In this document: positions 58,116 to 64,000 of the stretch, in pieces
How positions within the stretch are numbered: the stretch's first letter is position 1
How the letters are laid out: every line of letters starts with the position of its first letter
DNA from: Microcoleus sp. FACHB-68
GTDB taxonomy: Bacteria > Cyanobacteriota > Cyanobacteriia > Cyanobacteriales > Oscillatoriaceae
Length of the DNA: 64,000 nucleotides
Assembly: GCF_014695715.1 (NCBI RefSeq)
Contig: NZ_JACJOT010000016.1
Coordinates: 164,872-228,871 of the forward strand
Reading direction: 5' to 3'
Notes under the pieces: generated by a model
What the model was told of the DNA's origin: nothing
The model's database searches: none
Seen by the model: the letters and a program-made list of their open reading frames with translations, nothing else
Program-made: the position numbers and the translations under genes

Positions 58116-58139
58116 AGTGTCTTCTGTTACAATGTTCTT

Positions 58140-58271
58140 AAGTAAAGAATTAACAGACAAATACCCGCCGCACGCCTGGGAACGCGCAGCTCGGTAAGCC
58201 TCCTGTTAGTACGACAACAAAATTCAAAAATTTAATGGGCCAGCTTTTGGATGAAGCTGGTCGTTTTTTTT
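58140..58271 (+). ncRNA. Candidate small RNA with own terminator
   Basis: A possible -10 box TACAAT (58128-58133) with TTACAA 18 bases upstream is followed by about 130 bases without a good ORF. The stretch ends in a strong intrinsic terminator (CCAGCTT/AAGCTGG at 58240-58260 and a T-run to 58271). It contains GCCTCCTG, complementary to Shine-Dalgarno sequences, and the 12-mer CGCCTGGGAACG also found at 1368-1379. I do not recognise it as Yfr1, 6S, tmRNA or RNase P RNA. Confidence 0.4.
58240..58271 (+). terminator. Strong intrinsic terminator
   Basis: Seven-bp stem CCAGCTT/AAGCTGG, seven-base loop, then TCG and eight T. It lies 147 bases after the NFACT stop, behind another stem-loop. Confidence 0.85.
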
Positions 58272-58469
58272 ATCAGCCTTCCAGATTGAGAAGCGGCCTG
58301 ATGTTAAAACCCGGATAGAAGAAATTGAGTAAGAGGCTGTGAGCTGTTTCCTAGCCCAGAGACACTTTCCCTGAGCGGATAAGCTTAATGTAATGAACCC
58401 GGCTTCTCGGCTAAATCCTCCTCAAGGTAGATTTGATTGTGGCTTCCTACAGCCGAATGCTTCGCTCAC

Positions 58470-58733
58470 CTAGGATGCAGTGCTGCTGTCTTCATCCTGA
58501 AAGGGATTTTTGCCAATCCCCAGCTGTTTTTTCGTGTGCTTGAGCTGCTTCCAAAGCGCTTTAATTTCCTGGTAGGCGACTTCAGGAGGGAGTTTCCCGC
58601 CGGTTTCTAGATTACTGATATAGCTCACTCGTTGAGCAAATTCCTGTAAATTCGCATTAAATATCAAGTTCTCAGGCTTGACTTGGCCGTAGTAGCGACT
58701 GCGAGGGTAGAAAAACTCGGAAGAATCTGCCAT
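58470..58733 (-). CDS. Small conserved cyanobacterial protein (DUF7219-like)
   Basis: An 87-residue soluble protein (MADSSEFFYPRSRYYGQVKPENLIFNANLQEFAQRVSYISNLETGGKLPPEVAYQEIKALWKQLKHTKKQLGIG). The 'FYPRSRYYG...P.NL.FNANLQEFAQRVSYI..LETGGK' pattern is shared by a family widespread in cyanobacteria that I believe is DUF7219. Function unknown. Confidence 0.75.
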   Translation of the reverse strand: MADSSEFFYPRSRYYGQVKPENLIFNANLQEFAQRVSYISNLETGGKLPPEVAYQEIKALWKQLKHTKKQLGIGKNPFQDEDSSTAS

Positions 58734-59148
58734 GACTCTGTGCTGCTTTCAAAAGTACGTTTTTATTTTTACGATCGGGTTTCACCTTGTCCAGGAATTG
58801 GCCAGCCTTCCCTAATTGTCGATCTGTTGAACAAAAGCCGATAATTTTTGTTTCTAATCTTTAAGAATTGTATAAAACAAGGGATGAATAATAACGGCTC
58901 AGTGGTCAGGCAGCTAGAGAATGCTCTGTGCTGGGTGTTCGCTTCCAAGAAAGGTCGGGTCAATTTTCCTGAAATGGGCTAGTAACGCTGGGGTTGGCGG
59001 ATTCTAGACGCCTATCTATCACGGAAAAATTTACGGGTAGATAGAATCGAGTCGATTGTTGAGATCCAGAGGCAGCTTAATCCTCTAGGACATGGCCCAG
59101 TTGCACCGGCTCTTGTAAAAATCGCAGGTTCGCCCTGCTCATTGATAT
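58734..59148. other. Divergent spacer before the Fur-box gene
   Basis: 415 bases between divergent genes, gene-free apart from short frames. The right end leads into the Fur-box-like sequence at 59149-59167. Confidence 0.5.
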
Positions 59149-59167
59149 GATAATGATTATTATTATA
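59149..59167 (+). promoter_or_regulatory. Fur-box-like operator
   Basis: GATAATGATTATTATTATA matches the 19-base Fur consensus GATAATGATAATCATTATC at 16 positions. It lies 16-34 bases before the ATG of the flavoprotein gene, suitable for iron-dependent repression. The region is AT-rich, so chance cannot be excluded. Confidence 0.55.
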
Positions 59168-59182
59168 ATATTTTTTACCAGC

Positions 59183-60442
59183 ATGGCACTCAACCCGGCT
59201 TTACAACAAAGCCAAATTGACATAGCAATTGTGGGAGGCGGCCCTCAAGCTTTGACGATCGCCACACATCTGCTGCAAAAGCGCAAGGATATAGGCCGCA
59301 AGTTCTTGGTGTTTGAAGGCACCGGCACTTGGATGAGCCAGTGGCGCGAGCGATTTGCGGCGCTGGAAATTCCTCATCTAAGATCGCCGGCAGTTCACCA
59401 TCCCGATCCCAACCCCCACGCGCTGCGGGGGTTTGCGGAATCTCGCCCTGATGAGTTGTTTGCACCTTATGATTTACCGAGTACCCAGCTATTTGCAGAT
59501 TTTTGCCAAGACGCAATCCGCAGGTTTGGGCTAGAAGACAAAATCGTTCAGGCTAAAGTGACTCGGATTATTCCGCCCCCACAGACAGAAAGCCCTTATC
59601 ACAAGCGGTTTCGCGTTGAATTGCAAGATGGCCAGTTGCTCAGCGCCCGCCGGGTCGTTTTGGCCACCGGCACGAGCAAACTCCAAATGCCAAGCTGGGT
59701 GGGTAAAATTCAAACGCCTTATCCCAAAGACCGGCTCTGCCATTCTCGGAATATCGATTTGCGCTGCTTTCCCGCAATCCAAAATTCCTCTGAGCGAGTG
59801 CTGATTGTGGGAGGTGGCTTAACGGCGGGACATCTAGCCATCGGTGCCATGCGGCGAGGCGCAAAGGTATTGTTGATGGCAAGACGCCAGCTGCAAGAAA
59901 AATTATTTGATGCTGAACCCGGTTGGTTGGGGCCAAAATATTTGAAGGGATTTTGGGCTGAAACTGATTGGGAGCGCCGATGGGAGTTAATCCAGCTAGC
60001 TCGGAATGGGGGATCGATGACGCCGGCAATGATGTTGCGGCTGCGACGCGCCCACCGAGAAGGCCAACTTGCCCTTTATGAACGATGCCAAGTCGTTAAG
60101 GCTGAGTGGCTGGGCAACTGCTGGCGGGTTGGCTGTGATGGTGGCCAGGTGTATGAGTGTGAGCGGATCTGGCTATCCACCGGCACGAAATTTGAGGTGG
60201 CAGCGGAGCCTTTACTGGCAGATGTGTTGGATGCTTATCCGACGCCGATGGTGAATGGCTTGCCGGTGTTGGATGAGCATTTGCGCTGGCCCGGTTGCGA
60301 GTTATTTGTGATGGGTGGTTTAGCGGCTTTGCAAGTGGGTCCGGTGGCGAGGAATCTATACGGTGCGAGGATGGGGAGTGAGCGAATTGTGCCGGCGCTA
60401 ATTAAAGCGAGTGTGGGGCTTTCTCGTGCTAGAAGTGCTTAG
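59183..60442 (+). CDS. FAD/NAD(P)-binding protein (N-hydroxylase/flavin monooxygenase-like)
   Basis: A 419-residue flavoprotein with two Rossmann motifs: IDIAIVGGGPQALTIATHLL (about 12-31) for FAD and RVLIVGGGLTAGHLAIGAMRRGAKVLLMARR for NAD(P), plus VVLATGTSK. 'GGGPQALTIATHLL' with the following W-x-x-R segments is like SidA/IucD/PvdA N-monooxygenases and related proteins (OSGIN-like), but the substrate is unknown. I start at 59183: the 12 extra codons upstream (MIMIIIII...) are simply the Fur-box-like sequence read as protein. The operator suggests iron-regulated expression. No siderophore synthesis genes are adjacent. Confidence 0.75.
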   Translation: MALNPALQQSQIDIAIVGGGPQALTIATHLLQKRKDIGRKFLVFEGTGTWMSQWRERFAALEIPHLRSPAVHHPDPNPHALRGFAESRPDELFAPYDLPSTQLFADFCQDAIRRFGLEDKIVQAKVTRIIPPPQTESPYHKRFRVELQDGQLLSARRVVLATGTSKLQMPSWVGKIQTPYPKDRLCHSRNIDLRCFPAIQNSSERVLIVGGGLTAGHLAIGAMRRGAKVLLMARRQLQEKLFDAEPGWLGPKYLKGFWAETDWERRWELIQLARNGGSMTPAMMLRLRRAHREGQLALYERCQVVKAEWLGNCWRVGCDGGQVYECERIWLSTGTKFEVAAEPLLADVLDAYPTPMVNGLPVLDEHLRWPGCELFVMGGLAALQVGPVARNLYGARMGSERIVPALIKASVGLSRARSA

Positions 60443-60466
60443 AGATAGGCAGGAATTTTGGGCGGT

Positions 60467-61261
60467 TTAGATATGCCAGAGTGAGCGAATTTGCTGGAAT
60501 GCGGGGTGGTGTAGATTGTAGGTGAGTTGAGTGGTGCCGGCTAAAACAGTGTGGATAGGAATGATTTCCATGACGCTGTTGGTATAGGCGAGTGCTTCAA
60601 ATTCTTTTACCAATTGGGTTGACCAAGGTTCTTCTCTCACCGGCACTTGATGTTGTTTTAGCCAGTTCACAATCTGTGAGCGCATCAGGCCGGCTAGAAT
60701 TCCTGTGTTTGTCGGCGGTGTCCACCATTGCTGATCCCGCCATCCCCAAAGGTTGCCGGTGCTGCTTTCTAGCCAGTTGCCGGTTGAGTCTACTAAAATT
60801 GCTTCCTGAGTACCCTGTTTTAGGGCAGTTTGCAGGGCAAGCCAAGCCGGCAGGTAGTTGCCGGTTTTGTGAGCCGGTAGGGATCTGGCGTAGTCGGGGG
60901 AGTCTGCCAGCCAAGCGCGGATTCCGTCCTGTTGCCGATTCGCCAAGTCTGCCGGTAAAATACGTCCTGTAATCAGTTCTCGCCCATCTGGGAAAATAAC
61001 CATTCTCAATACCGGCCAGTTTTCCTTCATCAGTTCGGCACCCTGACGCAGCCGGTGCCAGTCTGGTGGTTGCCAGCCAAACGTTTTCACGCTGAATTGG
61101 AGGCGTTCACAGTGGCCGGCCCAGTTCGTCAAGGGATGATCGAGCGAGTCGTGATAGACTCGCAGGGTGGTAAAGACTGTAGCCCCGTAAATAAATCCCG
61201 GATCGTCAATAGCCAGTTCCAATGTGCCTGATTCAATCAGGCTGCCGGTATACCAAAACAT
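60467..61261 (-). CDS. pabC: Class IV aminotransferase-fold lyase (PabC-like)
   Basis: A 264-residue PLP enzyme of fold type IV, most like 4-amino-4-deoxychorismate lyase of folate synthesis. Landmarks: FIYGATVFTTLRVYHDSLDHPLTNWAGHCERLQFSVKTFGW, the catalytic Lys in AHKTGNYLPAWLALQ, EAILVDSTGNWLESSTGNLWGW and NSVMEIIPIHTV. Branched-chain or D-amino-acid transaminases share the fold, so PabC is the best but not the only reading. Converges with the flavoprotein gene. Confidence 0.8.
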   Translation of the reverse strand: MFWYTGSLIESGTLELAIDDPGFIYGATVFTTLRVYHDSLDHPLTNWAGHCERLQFSVKTFGWQPPDWHRLRQGAELMKENWPVLRMVIFPDGRELITGRILPADLANRQQDGIRAWLADSPDYARSLPAHKTGNYLPAWLALQTALKQGTQEAILVDSTGNWLESSTGNLWGWRDQQWWTPPTNTGILAGLMRSQIVNWLKQHQVPVREEPWSTQLVKEFEALAYTNSVMEIIPIHTVLAGTTQLTYNLHHPAFQQIRSLWHI

Positions 61262-61344
61262 TTATATAACGGGGTGAGTATATTCAATTAATACAAACTT
61301 GTTAAACTAGATAATAACATATGTAATAAAACTAGGTTTCTCAA

Positions 61345-62502
61345 ATGAATTTAAACTCTGAATCACCTGCAAAACCTGTTTTGTCTCTTTGCATGATTGT
61401 GAAGAATGAAAGCAAGAATTTACCTCGGTGCTTAGCGAGTGCTAAACCTTATGTTGATGAAATGATTGTCGTAGATACTGGCTCTCAAGATAACACGCCT
61501 GAAATTGCAGAAAAATACGGGGCACAAGTTAGTTATTTTGAATGGTGCGATGATTTTGCTGCCGCTCGCAATTATTCGATTGCCCAAGCATCAGGAGACT
61601 GGATTTTAGTTTTTGATGCGGATGAAGAGCTAGTTGTTGAGTCAGAAAAATTTTTAGAGCAAATTTCCTCCCCATCAGAAATTATTGCTTATTTTTTAAC
61701 ACGGACTGAAAAAAGTTATAGGCTTAGCATGACTCCCTTGGTCACTCCGAGATTGTTCCGAAATTTACCAGGGATTAGGTTTGAAGGCAAATTTCACGAG
61801 CAACTAAAATACAATGATCAATACATTAGTAATTATAAAGTTTCTGTTTTAGAAAGTATTAGCATTTTACATTATGGCTACGGAGAAGAGGAGCTAGAGC
61901 AAAAAAACTTCAGTCGTAATATCCCAATTTTAGAGCGCATTCGACGGGAAGAAGGTTTGAGCCTGATGCTCCTCTATTGCCTTTCTGGAATGTATAACGA
62001 TATGCAGCAACCAGAAAAAGCTCAAGAATGTTGCGCGGAAGCATTTGAGCGGCTGTTTCCAAATTTATTAGAGGGAAATCCCCCAGAAGATTTTCTAATG
62101 GTTCCTTCCCTGCTTTATACTTTAGGGGCACAATCACTCAATCAGAATGATTATGAAACGGCGAGGCTAATTTCTCAGCGAGGGCTTGAATGGTGTCCGC
62201 AGTATCCACCTCTAAACTATCTAGCCGGGATGACTCTAATGGCTTTAGGATTTCCATTAGGAGCTTGTGTTTATCTGGAAAAATGTATTCAAATAGGGCG
62301 GGAGGGTAGCTATTATCAAGGAGAGCCTTTTGAGCAAAGTTTCATCACAACAGATCCATCTGTGGGTTTAGGGCTTGCTTACCTTCACCTAAAGCGTTGG
62401 ACTGAGGCGGCTGCTGCATTTGAACAGGCATTGTCGTTCAATCCGAGTTGTCTTGAAGCTAAAGAGAACCTAGAAAAAATTAGAGGCTTGTTAACAACTT
62501 AA
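61345..62502 (+). CDS. GT2 glycosyltransferase with TPR tail
   Basis: A 385-residue protein. The GT-A glycosyltransferase domain (about 10-200) has LSLCMIVKNESKNLPRCLASAKPYVDEMIVVDTGSQDNTPEIA and ASGDWILVFDADEELV with the DxD motif. The C-terminal part (about 215-385) has TPR-like helices (LSGMYNDMQQPEKAQECCAEAFERL, LLYTLGAQSLNQNDYETARLISQRGLEWCP, GLGLAYLHLKRWTEAAAAFEQALSFNPSCLEAKENL). Such proteins act in O-glycosylation or polysaccharide pathways; no target is evident. Confidence 0.88.
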   Translation: MNLNSESPAKPVLSLCMIVKNESKNLPRCLASAKPYVDEMIVVDTGSQDNTPEIAEKYGAQVSYFEWCDDFAAARNYSIAQASGDWILVFDADEELVVESEKFLEQISSPSEIIAYFLTRTEKSYRLSMTPLVTPRLFRNLPGIRFEGKFHEQLKYNDQYISNYKVSVLESISILHYGYGEEELEQKNFSRNIPILERIRREEGLSLMLLYCLSGMYNDMQQPEKAQECCAEAFERLFPNLLEGNPPEDFLMVPSLLYTLGAQSLNQNDYETARLISQRGLEWCPQYPPLNYLAGMTLMALGFPLGACVYLEKCIQIGREGSYYQGEPFEQSFITTDPSVGLGLAYLHLKRWTEAAAAFEQALSFNPSCLEAKENLEKIRGLLTT

Positions 62503-63028
62503 GCTGTAGAAAGCGCACAATGGGACTGAACAAAGGTCCAGAACTTTGCCCAACTTTCAAGAATGGTGGGAAGTGTAGTGCTTGGATAGCATAGACATTT
62601 ACGGTAGAAAAAAAGCAGTGAGTGACGGTTTTTTTTTAAGGATTACTGATGAAACAGTTATGAATAAATTTAAACAATGGGGAGTATCTTTATGAATATT
62701 TGCAACTAGTAAAATTTACCTTTTTAGAAGACAACGGCGGACTGTCTCTCTATCCGGGTGTTAGAGAAGCCAGGTCAGCAAAATTGCAAGAATTTTTCCT
62801 CAAAAATATAGCGAGGAACGTAGTGAATTCCCCAAAAATCTATCCTGTAGAGAACGATACTTTGCCTCGTCGATTTCTTGCTACTAGCGAAAGCATGATC
62901 GCGCTTGGTTGACTCCCTAACCACCTTGGCAAAATGTCTTTTAAGCAGATCGCTTTTTCAGAGAAAATGGGCATCCTTACTGTAGGGCGAGTTGGGTCTT
63001 GCTCTTTAAAAAATAAGGTAAAAAAAGG
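62503..63028. other. Gene-poor region before the IS relic
   Basis: 526 bases with no gene I can support. Frames at 62700-62912 (+) and 62840-63124 (-) lack motifs and ribosome binding sites. It may contain further decayed mobile DNA, since the IS relic starts directly after it. Confidence 0.45.
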
Positions 63029-63100
63029 GGCGTTGCTGGAAGAGTAATGATATTTCAGGCAAAATGGAAGAATTAACGTCTCCACCCCAACTTCCTCAAT

Positions 63101-63815
63101 GAAGTGTCTAAAATGTAACGCCACCGATTTTTCTTAGAACGGTCATTGTAAAAGTAGACAGTGTTACAAATGCAAGCAGTGTGGTCGCCAGTTCCTAGAG
63201 CATTACCGAACCCTGGCAGTATTCCAACGATGTCAAGCAACTGTGCCTCAAAATGTACCTTTCTTGTCTTAGGACTGCGAGGGACCCTTGCGAGTCACAG
63301 ACATTCATCACACGACCATCTTGCATTGGGTTCGAGCAGCAGGTTTGCCACTACCTGATGCTCCACAGTCTCAGGAGATTCTTGAGATTACCGACCTTGA
63401 TGAACTTCAAACCTTTGTGGGTGACAAACGTAACAAGCTGTGGATTTGGACGGCGCTCAATCACTTTCAGGCAGGTATCCTGGCTTGGACAGTGGGTGAT
63501 TCGCCGAAGGCAACGCTGCGTTCACGCAGGGCAGAGACTTTCAAACCTCTGTGGCTAATTGTCAAATGCTTTGAGTGTTTCTTTTATGTCACCGACGGGT
63601 GGTCGGTGTACCCAATGTTTATAGAGGATGGAAACCACATTGTCAGCAAGACCTATATGACTCGCATCGAAGGAGAAAATACCAGGCTGAGGCATTACCT
63701 GGCCCGATTACATCGCAAAACCTTGTGCTACTCTAAGTCGATTAAGATGTTGAAGTGTTCACTGCGGTTACTGCTGCACTATTTGAACTATCGGACGGTT
63801 TCTCTCCCTGATTAA
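63101..63815 (+). pseudogene. Broken IS1-family transposase
   Basis: The N-terminal zinc finger (MKCLKCNATDFS, in-frame TAG at 63137, NGHCKSRQCYKCKQCGRQFLEHYRT) starts at 63101. A frameshift then leads to QYSNDVKQLCLKMYLSCL, another to GLRGT, and a third to RVTDIHHTTILHWVRAAGLPLPD and the catalytic half (KLWIWTALNHFQAGILAWTVGD...YVTDGWSVYP...TYMTRIEGENTRLRHYLARLHRKTLCYSKS). After GD, nine extra codons (63501-63527: SPKATLRSR) interrupt the usual GDRSAKTF-type segment. At least one stop and three shifts make it non-functional. Confidence 0.85.
63501..63527. repeat. 27-base insertion inside the transposase
   Basis: TCGCCGAAGGCAACGCTGCG followed by TTCACGC interrupts the transposase between GD and RAETF, keeping frame. 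Its reverse complement (GCGTGAACGCAGCG...CCTTCGGCGA) resembles the small GCGAAGCCTTCGGC-type dispersed repeats of cyanobacteria. Confidence 0.5.
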
Positions 63816-63904
63816 ATCATTACTCCTTCAGCAGTGCCGAAAATGTAATCAACTAATCACACACACCACTATAAGCAAGGCAATTAACGGGACTTAAACA
63901 GAAA

Positions 63905-64000
63905 TCAAGCCCAAATGAAGCCCCTAGCCGCTTTATAAGCGGAGAATACGTCTCGATTTTGGGTCAGCCACTCCACAAAACGATAAGACATGGCTGTGCG
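63905..64000 (-). CDS. Possible C-terminal end of a gene running off the window
   Basis: On the minus strand an open frame enters from the right edge and stops at 63905-63907: RTAMSYRFVEWLTQNRDVFSAYKAARGFIWA. The residues look protein-like (helical, normal composition), but only 31 codons are visible and I do not recognise the family. Confidence 0.3.
   Translation of the reverse strand, partial: RTAMSYRFVEWLTQNRDVFSAYKAARGFIWA

Larger units (their letters stand above)
58094..58469. other. Spacer with a candidate small RNA
   Basis: 376 bases between the NFACT gene and the convergent 87-residue gene. It holds a perfect stem-loop (58095-58115), a possible promoter and a strong terminator (58240-58271), listed below as a candidate small RNA. 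The remaining part to 58469 shows nothing clear. Confidence 0.5.
63029..63838 (+). mobile_element. Decayed IS1-family insertion sequence
   Basis: About 810 bases bounded by imperfect terminal inverted repeats: 63029-63051 and 63816-63838 match at 19 of 23 positions. The interior is an IS1-type transposase broken by a stop and frameshifts, and it carries a 27-base in-frame insertion. No convincing target-site duplication was found at the ends. Confidence 0.8.

Noticed and set aside
62840..63124. 94-codon minus-strand frame before the IS relic
   Set aside because: No recognisable domain, and it overlaps the left end of the IS element.

Overview
The window comes from a cyanobacterium, most likely a filamentous or large-genome lineage. 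Photosystem I genes (psaF, psaJ, psaL), the PSII lipoprotein PsbQ, the circadian-output kinase SasA, Ycf35, a Ycf52-type acetyltransferase and a pilB-pilT-pilC cluster next to grpE-dnaK-dnaJ all point that way. Heptamer tandem repeats (CCCCATG and relatives) and small hairpin elements between genes are also typical. The classic cyanobacterial palindrome GCGATCGC is rare here (I noted two copies), while GCCGGC-type words are very frequent. No rRNA, tRNA or CRISPR array was recognised by eye.

Layout. 0-6 kb: ilvN, a BON-domain protein, a CPA2 Na+/H+ antiporter, a nitrilase-family amidase and an SLH/WG-repeat envelope protein. 6-11.6 kb: small cyanobacterial proteins including a nucleotidyltransferase-fold protein lacking its catalytic Asp pair, a PhyH-type oxygenase, a pentapeptide-repeat protein, an M20 amidohydrolase and a lone ModA. 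11.6-15 kb: a hybrid histidine kinase with a response regulator. 15.3-18.2 kb: a YiaA/B membrane protein, the DUF2997-Ycf35-ferredoxin cluster and a saccharopine dehydrogenase-like protein. 18.3-23.5 kb: the type IV pilus motor operon pilB-pilT-pilC. 24.5-29.9 kb: grpE-dnaK-dnaJ-tusA-like-rsgA, the last three translationally coupled. 30-37 kb: a Ser/Thr kinase-SUMF fusion, prolyl oligopeptidase, an FHA protein, a DAO-family oxidase and PsbQ. 37-49 kb: sasA, a DUF2079 membrane protein, a GT4 glycosyltransferase, an EEP-family protein, coaD overlapping a coiled-coil gene, a GNAT enzyme, an ACT-like protein and an alpha/beta hydrolase. 49-56 kb: tsaD, psaF-psaJ, psaL, a 1,106-residue beta-propeller protein and gmk-remA. 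56-64 kb: an NFACT-family protein, a Fur-box-preceded flavoprotein, a PabC-like lyase, a GT2-TPR protein and a decayed IS1-family element.

Most genes are ordinary chromosomal housekeeping or cyanobacterial core genes. I did not find a large new defence or biosynthetic island. The most promising under-described items are the DUF2997-Ycf35-ferredoxin cluster, a candidate small RNA behind the NFACT gene, the flavoprotein behind a near-consensus Fur box, the solitary degenerate MNT protein, the seven-blade propeller protein with split terminal repeats, and the long unexplained leader of grpE. Start codons were moved from the longest open frame where a ribosome binding site or family comparison favoured an internal start; those choices are noted per gene.
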